64,000 bases of DNA from Pseudomonadota bacterium (GTDB taxonomy: Bacteria; Pseudomonadota; Gammaproteobacteria; Steroidobacterales; Steroidobacteraceae), in contig JADIZR010000002.1 in NCBI GenBank assembly GCA_016704655.1, positions 62,001 to 126,000 of the forward strand, written 5' to 3'. The notes beneath the pieces were generated by a model. It did not search any database and was not told the origin of the DNA. It saw only the letters and a program-made list of their open reading frames with translations. The number at the start of each line of letters is the position of its first letter. The stretch's first letter is position 1. Of the stretch, positions 45,347 through 55,223 are shown piece by piece. The translations under genes and the position numbers were made by a program.

Positions 45347-47392
45347 ATGAACCCGCCCTATCCGCACCTGCTCGCACCCCTCGACCTCGGCTTCGTGAAG
45401 CTGCGTAACCGCGTGCTGATGGGCTCGATGCACACCGGACTCGAGGACGACCCGAAAAAATTTGCGCGTCTCGAGGCCTATTTTGCGGAACGTGCGCGCG
45501 GCGGCGTCGGCCTGATCGTGACCGGCGGTTTTGCGCCGAACATCGAAGGCTGGGCGGCACCCTTCTCCGGCCGTCTCACGACGAGCGCTGCCGCTGCAAG
45601 GCACTGGCCGATCACCGCTGCCGTGCACGCCGAGGGCGGTCACATCGCGCTGCAGATCCTGCACACGGGCCGGTACGGCTATCACCCGCTGGCCGTCGCG
45701 CCCACGCGCCTGAAGTCACCGATCTCGCCGTTCACGCCGCGGGCGTTGAGCGAGCGTGGGATCGAGCGCCAGATCCGTGCCTTCGTGCGCTGTGCATCGC
45801 TCGCTCGCGAAGCCGGGTACGACGGCGTCGAAATCATGGGGTCCGAGGGATACTTCATCAACCAGTTCATCGCGGCGCACACGAACCGGCGCACCGACGG
45901 CTGGGGCGGCAGCTTCGAGAACCGCATCCGGTTGCCGCTCGAGATCGTCTCGCGCACGCGCCAGGCCGTCGGCAAGGACTTCATCCTGGTCTATCGGCTG
46001 TCGATGCTGGATCTCGTGCCCGAGGGCAGCGACTGGAACGAGGTGGTGCAGCTGGCGCAGGCGATCGAACGCGCGGGCGCCACCATCATCAACACCGGCA
46101 TTGGCTGGCACGAAGCCCGCGTGCCCACGATCGCAACGTCCGTGCCGCGTGCCGCGTTTGCCTGGGTCACGCACAAGCTCAAGGGGCAGGTCGGCGTTCC
46201 GCTGTGCGCGACCAATCGCATCAACGCGCCCGACGTCGCCGAGCGGATTCTTGCGGACGGCGCTGCCGACATGGTGTCGATGGCAAGGCCGCTGCTGGCA
46301 GACGCGGATTTCGTGAACAAGGCGGCCGCAGGACGCGCGGACGAAATCAACACGTGCATCGCCTGCAACCAGGCCTGCCTCGATCACGTGTTCCAGCGCA
46401 AGATCGCCTCGTGCCTGGTCAACCCGCGCGCCGGTCACGAAACCGAGCTGCGCTACGAACCGGCACAGACTCGGAAGAGATTCGCCGTCGTCGGTGCCGG
46501 CCCCGCCGGGCTGGCCTGCGCCACCGTGCTCGCCGAACGAGGCCATCAGGTCGACCTGTTCGACTCCGCCGCACAGATCGGCGGTCAGTTCAACCTGGCG
46601 CGACGCGTACCGGGCAAGGAGGAATTCGAGGAGACGCTGCGCTACTTCCGGCGACGATTGCAGGTCACCGGCGTCAACCTGCGACTGGGCGTGCGCGCCG
46701 ACGTGCCGTTGCTGCGTGACGGCAGGTATGACGCAGTCGTGCTCGCGACCGGCGTGACGCCACGCGATCCCGACATTCCCGGTGCGGACGCCCACCGCGC
46801 CTCGGGACGTGTCCTCGGCTATGCCGACGTGCTGCTGGGCCGACACGCATGCGGGCCGCGGGTCGCCGTGATCGGCGCCGGTGGCATCGGCTTCGACGTG
46901 GCAGAGTTCCTGGTCTCGGCCGGGCATTCGAGCGCTCTCGACCTGCCCGCGTGGCAGCGCGAGTGGGGCGTCGTCGATCCGGAGGTGGCGCGCAGCGGCC
47001 TGGCCGCGCCTGCCCCGGAAGCGCCGGCACGCCACGTCTACCTGCTGCAGCGCAAGGCCACGCCGCTCGGCAAGGGCCTCGGCAAGACCACCGGCTGGAT
47101 TCATCGGGCGGCGCTGCGCATGAAGCGCGTTGAGATGATGGGTGGCATGAACTACGAGAGCATCGACGAGCGCGGATTGCGCGTGAGCTTCGGCCAGGCC
47201 CGCACCCATCCCACGCTGCTCGAAGTCGACAACGTGGTGCTGTGCGCCGGGCAGGAGCCGTTGTGCGACCTGTACCAGCCCCTGCAGAACGCCGGGCTCA
47301 CCGTGCACAAGATCGGCGGCGCCGACGTTGCCGCCGAACTCGACGCCAAGCGGGCGATCGACCAGGGATCGCAGCTCGCAGCGCAACTGTAG
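45347..47392 (+). CDS. fadH: 2,4-dienoyl-CoA reductase (NADPH), FadH-like
   Basis: A 681-residue flavoprotein of the Old Yellow Enzyme-like family, normal FadH length. An FMN-binding TIM barrel covers residues 1-350 (NRVLMGSMHTGLE; NQFIAAHTNRRTDGWGGSFE), then the 4Fe-4S cluster motif CIACNQACLDHVF with a fourth Cys 12 residues on. A FAD domain begins VVGAGPAGLACATVLAERGH and an NADPH domain VIGAGGIGFDVAEFL. It removes double bonds at even positions in unsaturated fatty acid oxidation. Related trimethylamine dehydrogenases exist, but the fit to FadH is better. Confidence 0.93.
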   Translation: MNPPYPHLLAPLDLGFVKLRNRVLMGSMHTGLEDDPKKFARLEAYFAERARGGVGLIVTGGFAPNIEGWAAPFSGRLTTSAAAARHWPITAAVHAEGGHIALQILHTGRYGYHPLAVAPTRLKSPISPFTPRALSERGIERQIRAFVRCASLAREAGYDGVEIMGSEGYFINQFIAAHTNRRTDGWGGSFENRIRLPLEIVSRTRQAVGKDFILVYRLSMLDLVPEGSDWNEVVQLAQAIERAGATIINTGIGWHEARVPTIATSVPRAAFAWVTHKLKGQVGVPLCATNRINAPDVAERILADGAADMVSMARPLLADADFVNKAAAGRADEINTCIACNQACLDHVFQRKIASCLVNPRAGHETELRYEPAQTRKRFAVVGAGPAGLACATVLAERGHQVDLFDSAAQIGGQFNLARRVPGKEEFEETLRYFRRRLQVTGVNLRLGVRADVPLLRDGRYDAVVLATGVTPRDPDIPGADAHRASGRVLGYADVLLGRHACGPRVAVIGAGGIGFDVAEFLVSAGHSSALDLPAWQREWGVVDPEVARSGLAAPAPEAPARHVYLLQRKATPLGKGLGKTTGWIHRAALRMKRVEMMGGMNYESIDERGLRVSFGQARTHPTLLEVDNVVLCAGQEPLCDLYQPLQNAGLTVHKIGGADVAAELDAKRAIDQGSQLAAQL

Positions 47393-47404
47393 GGCGTCAG
47401 CGGC

Positions 47405-48172
47405 TCATTCGAGCGGGAATGGCACGCGCGCCGCGCCCGTCGCGTGCTCTTCCATGCGCTTGGTGGCGAGGATCGCCTTCAGCAACTGGGCGTGGTTGAA
47501 CTCGTCCTGCCCGGCCACCAGGTAGCGGTCGGCCAGGCCCAGCACCTTTTCCAGGTAGGCACGACGCTGGTCGAGGTAGAGCAGCGTCTTGCCGAGAAAC
47601 TTCGGATCGCGGGCCTCGACGTGCAGCTGCTCGGCTGCCTGCATCGCGACGCCATACTCTGCGGCCGTCGGCTTGCGGTGGTAAACGCAGCCCTCTGGCG
47701 TTTCTTCCGGCGGTGGGGCTGCGGCGGGCCGCTCAGCGGCCACAGTGCCGCGTCGGGGTGGCCCGCGCAGCAGGGAGCGGATGATGTCGGTTGTCGTCAC
47801 GATGCCGATGACCCGCTCGTCGTCGTCGACGACAGGCAGCGCGTGCACGCCCGACTCCATGATCAGGCTGGCCACTTCGTCGAGACTCGTGGCCGGTCCG
47901 CGACTCGTGACTGGCGCCCGCATGATCTGCTCGATGCTGAAACGCGCATCGAGGAAGGCCGCGCAATCGGCGGCGCCGCGGGGCGCAAAGTACTCCACCT
48001 TCATCAGGTCGGCGGAACTCAGCATCCCGACCAGGCGGTGGTCGCGGACGACGGGCAGGTGATGGATCGGGTAGTGCAGGAAGCAGTCGAGCGCCTCGCT
48101 GACGGGGCGGTCGATTTCGATCACGACCACGGCCTCGGTCATGATCCGCGCTACAGGCTCTTCGGGTCGCAT
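47405..48172 (-). CDS. CBS domain pair protein
   Basis: A 255-residue protein with two CBS domains (about residues 5-60 and 80-137; IMTEAVVVIEIDRPVSEALD and GVHALPVVDDDERVIGIVT), which as a pair usually bind adenine nucleotides. A Pro/Ala linker leads to a C-terminal helical region of about 90 residues (YGVAMQAAEQLHVEARDPKF) without a known name. The ATG has GGAGGACA upstream; the longer frame through the poly-Pro region is rejected. The G tract lies 116 bases upstream of the start. Confidence 0.88.
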   Translation of the reverse strand: MRPEEPVARIMTEAVVVIEIDRPVSEALDCFLHYPIHHLPVVRDHRLVGMLSSADLMKVEYFAPRGAADCAAFLDARFSIEQIMRAPVTSRGPATSLDEVASLIMESGVHALPVVDDDERVIGIVTTTDIIRSLLRGPPRRGTVAAERPAAAPPPEETPEGCVYHRKPTAAEYGVAMQAAEQLHVEARDPKFLGKTLLYLDQRRAYLEKVLGLADRYLVAGQDEFNHAQLLKAILATKRMEEHATGAARVPFPLE

Positions 48173-48261
48173 GGTCCGCGTGTCCTCCGCAGGAAGGATA
48201 GCGCGGGGAGTGGCAGCGACTTTGCGACGCGCATCGAAATGTCGGGAGTGCGTTGCCAACG

Positions 48262-49220
<959 letters not shown>

Positions 49221-49224
<4 letters not shown>

Positions 49225-50294
49225 GTCGGTTGCGTCGCGCGTTCGAATGGCATCGTGATCTCGAGCCGGAGACCCGGCCTGGAGAAGCGCACGGCGAGTT
49301 TCTGCCGATCTCCATAGAGGACGGCGAGCCGCTCGCGCGTATTGCGGAAACCTACGCCACGACCGGCACCGAGTTCAACGCCCACCGGCAAGCCGGGTCC
49401 GTCGTCCTGCACGACGAGCCGCAGCTTGCCCTGCTCTTCGCGCGCTTCGATACGCAGCCGGCCGCCCTCTTCGCGTGGCGCCACCGCGTACTTGAGCGAG
49501 TTCTCGACCAATGGCTGCAGCACCAGCGATGGCACCAGGGCCTGCGTCACGTTCTCGTCGATGTCGTAGTCGAGCCTGAGGCGGTCGCCGAACCGCAACT
49601 GCTCGATACCCAGGTAGAGGTCCAGGGCGTCGAGTTCCTGCCGCAGCGTGACTTTCTTCATCGGGTCCTGGTCGAGCGTGTACCGCAGGAAGTCCGACAG
49701 CCGTCCGACGGCCTGGTTGGCGATCTTGCCCTGGTTGTCGAGGATCAGCGTCGAGATGGCGTTCAGCGTGTTGAAAAGAAAGTGCGGGTTCAGCTGGTAC
49801 CGCAGCATCTTCACCTGGGCCTCCTGCGCGAGCGCTGAGGCGCGCAGCATCGACTCGCGCTGCTCCTGCAGCGCCTCGTAGTACTTGATGCCGAAGTACA
49901 GGCCCGACCAGCACAGCAGCAGGTAGGTGGAGCTGAGAGTACCGACGAAGATGCCGTACCACGGTTCGCCGGCCATCGACTCGGTTTCGACCCAGCGCAG
50001 GTATGACGAGTTGATGACGACGCGCCAGGCGAGCGCGACGACCCAGGCTGCGAGCAGCACGGCGGGGGCGACGATCGCAAACCGCTGGCCCCAGAGGCGC
50101 CGATAGAGGTAGCGCAGCGGCGCGGAGAGCAGGAAACCGCCGGCAGCCGCCGCGAGCACGACCTTGATGTAGGACGTCGGCTTTTCATACAGCAGCGCAC
50201 CCAGGTACTGGGTGATCAGGTACGCGCTCCAGCCAAGCGTGTGCAGCGCCCAGAAGAGCAGGTTGCGGTTGCGGCGGAGGTCGTCGAGAGTCAC
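49221..50294 (-). CDS. LytS-type sensor histidine kinase
   Basis: A 357-residue membrane kinase. About four transmembrane helices lie in the first 140 residues (LFWALHTLGWSAYLITQYLG; VVLAAAAGGFLLSAPLRYL; APAVLLAAWVVALAW; TLSSTYLLLCWSGLYFG). The His_kinase domain has QLNPHFLFNTLNAISTLI, with the phosphorylated His, and the ATPase part has LVENSLKYAVAPREEGG and DDGPGLP. It starts with GTG. The overlap with the LytTR gene shows they act together. The signal is unknown. Confidence 0.93.
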
Positions 50295-50366
50295 CGCGCG
50301 AGCTTAGCGGGGCGGCTCCTGCCCCGGTAACGATTCGTCGCACGCCGGGCACCGCTCGTCCCACCG

Positions 50367-50837
50367 TCACTGCGCAAACCCGGTGACGTAGGCCGCGCAG
50401 CCGGCTTCGAATCCCGGCCCGGCCCCCGGGCATTGGCAGGTATCGTCGAGTTCGTTCTCGCGGGCCCATTCAAAACCGGCCTGTTCCGGCGTAACGGCTT
50501 CCTCCGCGAAGGCGCGGCACCCTTCCACGAACCCCGGGTCATTGCGCGAGGTACAGGCAAGGGCGTCGGCGATCCCATTGCGTTCGGCCCAGTCGAAGCC
50601 GGCCTTGTGCGAGTTGCAGCGATCGTCGCGGCACGCGTAGCCGAGGAAGCCGCGCGGAGCGTACGACTTGCGCGCGGATTCATTGACGCACACCGCTGCA
50701 ACCCGGGAGGAGGGAGCTTTGGCCGCCACAACGTACGGAGCGGCATGCAGGCAAGTCACGGTGATGAAGAGCGGCATGGCGAGGGTCCACCGACCCTGCG
50801 ATCGCCGCCGAGGCACTTGCGTCGTCGCAGGCTGCAT
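50367..50837 (-). CDS. Secreted Cys-containing repeat protein, unknown
   Basis: A 156-residue protein. The N-terminus is basic followed by a hydrophobic stretch (MPLFITVTCLHAAPYVVA), a likely signal peptide. The mature part repeats a motif of the form AGFxWA-x-x-N-x-I/L-x-D, then C, then PGFxxGCxAF/Y; it appears twice fully (AGFDWAERNGIADALAC and AGFEWARENELDDTCQC), with an earlier divergent copy near GYACRDDRC. Paired cysteines suggest disulfides in the periplasm. The upstream ATG is chosen because of a GGGAGGG site 8 bases before it; an ATG at 50777 is an alternative. Confidence 0.6.
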   Translation of the reverse strand: MQPATTQVPRRRSQGRWTLAMPLFITVTCLHAAPYVVAAKAPSSRVAAVCVNESARKSYAPRGFLGYACRDDRCNSHKAGFDWAERNGIADALACTSRNDPGFVEGCRAFAEEAVTPEQAGFEWARENELDDTCQCPGAGPGFEAGCAAYVTGFAQ

Positions 50838-51026
50838 GCGCTTACCCTCCCGGGCCTGCCGGGCCCGACGGGTCTTACGCTAACGCCACTGGCGCAACCT
50901 GCCGCGTCGAATTTGCAGGCGGTTCCGGCAGATTCTGCCCGGGCGCGCGAGGGCCGCTCTACCGACTACTCGCAGGAAACCGTCGCCGCTTGTATTGCAG
51001 CGCTCGACCGGCGAGCGGGTGCCGTC

Positions 51027-51878
51027 TCAACCCTTGGGCTTGAACGCGACTGCCATGATTTCCGGCGTGAATCCTGCCAGTGGACGGCCTGGCTCGGTTG
51101 CATGGCGATACAGGGCAGCGGAATAGACGCCCTGCATGGTCGCCTGCAGCGCCGACAGCACGACGAGGGCGACGATCGCCAGCAGCCCCGTGACAAGGAT
51201 CATGAACTGCAGCCCGGCGTTGATCGCCAGCAGGATGAGCCCAGCACCGGCCAGCAGTACGACGAGGTACGCGGCGACGAAGGCCAGCCCCAGGCCGACC
51301 GTGCCGATCAGGTTCTCGCCCCACGTCTTGCGCAACAGGGTGGCGCTCTCCTTGACCGCGTCGATCGGGCCGACGTCGCGCGTCACGAGCACCGGCACGA
51401 CGAGGAACGTCGCAAGCGTCCATGTGACGCCGATCAACTTGATGACGAACCGGCCGACCCAGCCGACGCGCTGCTCCAGTGCCTGCAGCAGCAGGCCGAC
51501 CGTGGCGGCGATGACGGCATAGCCGAAAATGCGGCCGACCCGCGACCTGGCGATCGCGAGCCCGTCGCGGAGCGTCGGGTTGCCGCCGTCCATGCGGATC
51601 ATCGCGGCGCCGACCAGCGCGGTATTGAAGAAAATCGCGACGAAATAGGCGAGCACGTAGAAGACGAACGCCACGAGGGCGAAGCCGGCGGGGGGATCCC
51701 CTGTGGCGGCCGCGGCATCGAAGGCGCCAAGCGCCACCGCGGGGGCAACGAAGCTGCCGACCAGCAGCATCAACGCCAGGACCGAGAGCACGGGCAGCCA
51801 GAGAAGTTCTTTGTCCGCCCGGACGACGGACCAGGACGCCCTGGCCAGCGCCAGGCTGCGTGCGAAACGACCTGCCAT
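51027..51878 (-). CDS. DUF6159 family membrane protein
   Basis: A 283-residue integral membrane protein with five or six helices. The opening ARSLALARASWSVVRADKEL with LLWLPVLSVLALML matches the DUF6159 family. Further helices are AFVFYVLAYFVAIFFNTALV, IFGYAVIAATVGLLLQAL and AIVALVVLSALQATMQGVYS. Family function is unknown. The open frame upstream is not conserved. It is followed on the same strand by small hypothetical genes rather than a known partner. Confidence 0.85.
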   Translation of the reverse strand: MAGRFARSLALARASWSVVRADKELLWLPVLSVLALMLLVGSFVAPAVALGAFDAAAATGDPPAGFALVAFVFYVLAYFVAIFFNTALVGAAMIRMDGGNPTLRDGLAIARSRVGRIFGYAVIAATVGLLLQALEQRVGWVGRFVIKLIGVTWTLATFLVVPVLVTRDVGPIDAVKESATLLRKTWGENLIGTVGLGLAFVAAYLVVLLAGAGLILLAINAGLQFMILVTGLLAIVALVVLSALQATMQGVYSAALYRHATEPGRPLAGFTPEIMAVAFKPKG

Positions 51879-51965
51879 GACATCGCCCTCGTCTTGCTGC
51901 GTGCGGGAACGCTTGTAGCCGCTGCGCGCCCTGCAGCGCAAGGGGAGGCAGGCGTGACTGCGGGA

Positions 51966-52163
51966 TCAGACGTGCCTGACGCCGCCGATCCTGGGCCTCG
52001 GCTGGGTGACCGCACTCGAAACACGCGGGCGACGGCTGCGCGCCGTCTCCCAGGCCGCATGCACCGCATGCTCGACGACGTTGAGCAGCACGAGAGCCAG
52101 CAGCATGACGGCAAGGACGTCGAGGCCAAGCAGTTCGATGGTTTCTGTCCAGGACATTGCCAT
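51966..52163 (-). CDS. Small single-pass membrane protein
   Basis: A 65-residue protein. One helix (residues 10-30, LLGLDVLAVMLLALVLLNVV) is followed by a basic tail with several Arg and Pro residues, so the tail is probably cytoplasmic. An excellent ribosome-binding site (GGAGGAG) lies 6 bases before the ATG, the main evidence for a real gene. No family is recognised. It lies upstream of the DUF6159 gene on the same strand, 87 bases away. Confidence 0.65.
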   Translation of the reverse strand: MAMSWTETIELLGLDVLAVMLLALVLLNVVEHAVHAAWETARSRRPRVSSAVTQPRPRIGGVRHV

Positions 52164-52282
52164 GATCGTCTCCTCCGTCGGTGCCTGGCGTGCCGCCTGG
52201 CGGTCATCGGGCCGTGCAGTTCGCGGGTTGGGTCTCCTGCAACGGCGCGCCGGAACATCGACTTGGCATGATCCTAAACCAG

Positions 52283-52303
52283 TTTTGCTGCTATGCAGCA
52301 GAA
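52283..52303. promoter_or_regulatory. Dyad-symmetric site upstream of the small membrane gene
   Basis: TTTTGCTGC and GCAGCAGAA form a 9-bp inverted repeat with one mismatch around TAT. It lies 120 bases upstream of the minus-strand small membrane protein gene in the AT-rich stretch. It could be a regulator site or the stem of an RNA hairpin. Confidence 0.35.
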
Positions 52304-52425
52304 CCAGCTCTCACTTTTGATGCAACCCTATGATACAGATAGGTAATTTGTGCAATCGACTAGTGGTTAATCGATAGGGAAATGGACCTACGTCCGCGTG
52401 GTTGGACGTGATCCAGAAACCAGAA

Positions 52426-52442
52426 GGCCGGCATCGCCGGCC
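52426..52442 (-). terminator. Possible terminator hairpin
   Basis: Perfect 7-bp stem GGCCGGC/GCCGGCC with a 3-base loop. On the minus strand it is followed by TTCTGGTTTCTGG, only moderately T-rich. It lies 42 bases after the stop of the minus-strand gene at 52485. Confidence 0.5.
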
Positions 52443-52484
52443 CTCTGACTAACCCCTAACCCTTATCCCCTGGTCACTTTCCAC

Positions 52485-52880
52485 TCAGGGGAACTGGATC
52501 TTTCCACGCGGTGGCGCGCCCTGACCTAACGCAGCGGCGGCTCCCGCGTCCGGAATCACGATCGACGATGCCTGCTGGCGGCGCATCTCCTGCAGTTCCT
52601 GCATGGTCTCGTCGAATGCGACCTTGGCGCCCTCGGCAAAGCCGGCGCAGGCGGCGGCCAGGTTCGTGGCGGGAATTTCGAACGACAGCGGCAGTACGCC
52701 AGCCGGCGTCATGATCTGCGCCTGGCCCACGTACACGGAAGCACGCCCCGGATCGGTCGAGCCGTCGGACTTCACCGGCGTCAGCACGCGAATCGTGCCG
52801 ACCTTGCGGTCGGAATAGATCTCCTCGCGATAGAGGTCGTTGACGTCCATGCGGGGATCGGGTGCGTTCGGGCCAGCCAT
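52485..52880 (-). CDS. Conserved-looking hypothetical protein
   Basis: A 131-residue cytoplasmic protein. It begins with MDVNDLYREEIYSDRKVGT after a short variable leader, followed by IRVLTPVKSDGSTDPGR, strands (ASVYVGQAQIMTPAGVLPL; SFEIPATNLAAACAGFAE) and an amphipathic helix ETMQELQEMRRQQ. The layout suggests a beta-rich domain with a C-terminal helix. No name is known. Codon use and the ATG support a real gene. It lies downstream of the small membrane gene at 52941 on the same strand. Confidence 0.7.
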   Translation of the reverse strand: MAGPNAPDPRMDVNDLYREEIYSDRKVGTIRVLTPVKSDGSTDPGRASVYVGQAQIMTPAGVLPLSFEIPATNLAAACAGFAEGAKVAFDETMQELQEMRRQQASSIVIPDAGAAAALGQGAPPRGKIQFP

Positions 52881-52940
52881 GTCTGCGTCCTCGGAGTGTG
52901 TTCGTGCCGCGCAAATCGCGGCCGATGACGGCGCACGTTA

Positions 52941-53162
52941 TCAGAATCTGGCGTCGCCTTGACCGTCTCCCGGACTGCCCCCAGGGCCGATCCAGCGGCC
53001 CTCGCGCGGCCACGGCGACAGCGCGAGGTAATAGAACAGGATCAGGTTCACGAGCGGGATCGACGCCATGAACGCGAGCCAGGGCGGAAAGCCCATGCGC
53101 GGCAGGATCTTCCAGAACGCGACGATTTGCAGCAGCGACAGGATGAGGAAGGCGCGGATCAT
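52941..53162 (-). CDS. Small membrane protein, two helices
   Basis: A 73-residue protein with two hydrophobic segments, AFLILSLLQIVAFWKIL (residues 4-20) and WLAFMASIPLVNLILFYYLA (residues 28-47), then a polar Gly/Pro/Arg tail. The Pro between them and the PWPREGRW motif look like small DUF-type inner-membrane proteins. It begins with ATG on the minus strand, upstream of the 131-residue gene. No function is known. Confidence 0.65.
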   Translation of the reverse strand: MIRAFLILSLLQIVAFWKILPRMGFPPWLAFMASIPLVNLILFYYLALSPWPREGRWIGPGGSPGDGQGDARF

Positions 53163-53345
53163 GTGGCGCTCCGGGAGCGGTCGGCTCCAGTGACGGGCGG
53201 AATGATATCCCGTCCGACGGCTCGACGACCCTCGGCAGGGCTCCCGACATTGGCGCCGGGACGATCCGGGCCGACCCGCTCTTCACGGCGATAAAGAGTT
53301 AACTTGTCAGTACCCTATGACGTCACAAGCGATGCGGAGCCGGAC

Positions 53346-55166
53346 ATGAGCATGTTGGTGGAATGCGTGCCCAATTTTTCCGAAGGGCGCGACGCCGCGG
53401 TGATCCGCGGCATCACGGCGGAGATCGAGGCTGTCCGTGACGTGACGCTGCTCGACGTCGATCCGGGCGAGGACACCAACCGCACGGTCATCACCTTCGT
53501 CGGTCCGCCGGAGGCGGTGGTCGAGGCGGCCTTCCGCGCCGGCAAGCGCGCCGCCGAAACCATCGACATGACGAAACATCACGGCAGCCACGCGCGCATG
53601 GGCGCGATGGACGTCTGCCCCTTCGTGCCTGTCGCCGGTGTCACCATGGCGGACTGCGTGGCGCTGGCACGGGAATGCGGCCGCCGCATCGGCGACCTCG
53701 GCATCCCGGTGTATCTCTACGAACACGCCGCAACGAATCCGTCCCGCAAGAACCTTGCCGCAGTGCGGGCCGGCGAGTACGAGGGCCTGGCAGGCAGGCT
53801 GGCGCAGCCGGAGTGGAGGCCCGATTTCGGCCCGGCCCGGCACAATCCGCGGTCCGGCGCTTACATCATCGGCGCGCGCGAGTTCCTGATCGCCTACAAC
53901 GTCAACCTTGCAACCACCGACAAGCGTTACGCGGACGACATCGCCTACACCCTGCGCGAGCGCGGCCGCCACAAGCGCAGCGGCAACGTCGCGCCTTTCT
54001 ACTACAAGGGCGAGGTGGTGGTGTTCGGCGAGGACCGCTTCCCCTGCGGCGCCTGCGATCACGTCGCGAAGTCATGGGACGCGCTGGCGGCGCATTACCT
54101 CGACGCCCACGACAGGGACCTGGCCGCCCGCTACGCCGCACTCGACTACCCGGCAGAGGCGGTCGCGGGAAGGCCCGTGTACGCGGACGGCCGCTTCTCG
54201 CACGTCAAGGCGGTCGGCTGGGTGGTCGACAAGTACCGTCGCGCGCAGATCTCCATCAACCTGACCGATTTCAAGGTGACGCCGGCCCATGCGGTGCTGG
54301 AGGCCGCGCGGGAGGAGGCCGCGCAGCGCGGCATTGCCGTCACCGGTTCCGAGATCGTCGGCGTGGTGCCGTTCGACGCCATGCTGGAGTCCGGCCGCTA
54401 CTACCTGCGTCGCATGCGCAAATCCACCGGGCTCCCGGTTGGCGACGTGATCGAGACCGCGGTGCAGGCCATGGGCCTGCGCGACGTCGCGCCATTCGAA
54501 ACGGAGAAGAAGGTACTGGGCCTGCCCCGCCCCGCCGGTGACCTGGTCCGCAAGACAGTCGGCGAGTTCGTCGACGAGGTCTCGCGCGACACGCCCGCTC
54601 CGGGCGGTGGTTCGATCGCCGCGCTGTCGGGCTCGATCGGCGCGGCGCTGGCCGCGATGGTCGCGAACCTCACGGCCGGCAAGGCCGAGTTTGCCGACCG
54701 CTACGAGGAACTGGACGCGCTTGCCGCCAGGGCACAAGACACCAAGGACCTCCTGCTGGCCGCGGTCGACGCGGACACGCAGGCCTTCAACGGCGTCATG
54801 GACGCCCTGCGCATGCCGAAGGACACGCCGGATCAGAAGTCCGCGCGCAGCCAGGCGCTCCAGTCCGGCTACAGGCACGCCACCGAGGTCCCGTTGCAGA
54901 CTGCCCGGCAGTGCCGCGCGGCACTGGAACTGTGCCTGCTGGCCGCGCGCTGCGGCAACGACGTCATGATTACCGACGCCGGAGTCGGCGCCCTGGTCGC
55001 CCTCGCGGGGGTGAAGGGTGCGGCCTACAACGCGCGCATCAACCTGAAATCGATCAAGGATCCCGAATTCGTCGCGCGCGTCGGCGCCGAGATCGCGCAC
55101 CTCCTCGACGAGAGCCGGAGCATGGCCGACCTCGTCGAACGCGAGGTCGAGCGCGTAGTGGGTTGA
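53346..55166 (+). CDS. Glutamate formimidoyltransferase/cyclodeaminase fusion (FTCD)
   Basis: A 606-residue bifunctional enzyme. Residues 3-320 are the formiminotransferase part (VECVPNFSEGRDAAVIRGI; GAMDVCPFVPVAGVTM; HPYxY-type core replaced by GAYIIGAREFLIAYNVNL), and residues 405-600 the cyclodeaminase part (FVDEVSRDTPAPGGGSIAAL). It moves the formimino group from formiminoglutamate to tetrahydrofolate and then releases ammonia. The fused form is as in animals and some bacteria. It precedes hutU and hutI, completing the folate-dependent route. The ATG of MSMLVECVPN is used. Confidence 0.95.
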   Translation: MSMLVECVPNFSEGRDAAVIRGITAEIEAVRDVTLLDVDPGEDTNRTVITFVGPPEAVVEAAFRAGKRAAETIDMTKHHGSHARMGAMDVCPFVPVAGVTMADCVALARECGRRIGDLGIPVYLYEHAATNPSRKNLAAVRAGEYEGLAGRLAQPEWRPDFGPARHNPRSGAYIIGAREFLIAYNVNLATTDKRYADDIAYTLRERGRHKRSGNVAPFYYKGEVVVFGEDRFPCGACDHVAKSWDALAAHYLDAHDRDLAARYAALDYPAEAVAGRPVYADGRFSHVKAVGWVVDKYRRAQISINLTDFKVTPAHAVLEAAREEAAQRGIAVTGSEIVGVVPFDAMLESGRYYLRRMRKSTGLPVGDVIETAVQAMGLRDVAPFETEKKVLGLPRPAGDLVRKTVGEFVDEVSRDTPAPGGGSIAALSGSIGAALAAMVANLTAGKAEFADRYEELDALAARAQDTKDLLLAAVDADTQAFNGVMDALRMPKDTPDQKSARSQALQSGYRHATEVPLQTARQCRAALELCLLAARCGNDVMITDAGVGALVALAGVKGAAYNARINLKSIKDPEFVARVGAEIAHLLDESRSMADLVEREVERVVG

Positions 55167-55223
55167 TCTTACTGGACAAGCCGAGCCTGAATCCAACCGT
55201 GGCAGGGATGCTATAAGGCGCGC

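Larger units (their letters stand above)
52164..52484. other. Gene-free region, locally AT-richer, with dyads
   Basis: About 320 bases with no supported gene. The middle part (roughly 52265-52375) is clearly less GC-rich than the flanks. It holds a dyad TTTTGCTGC-TAT-GCAGCAGAA at 52283-52303 and a hairpin at 52426-52442. It probably carries the promoter of the small membrane protein gene and the end of the gene at 52485. No promoter hexamers could be assigned with confidence. Confidence 0.5.

Noticed and set aside
50433..52271. Open frame of 612 codons on the plus strand
   Set aside because: It covers several minus-strand genes with good starts and a recognised DUF6159 protein; the product is low-complexity and has no domain.
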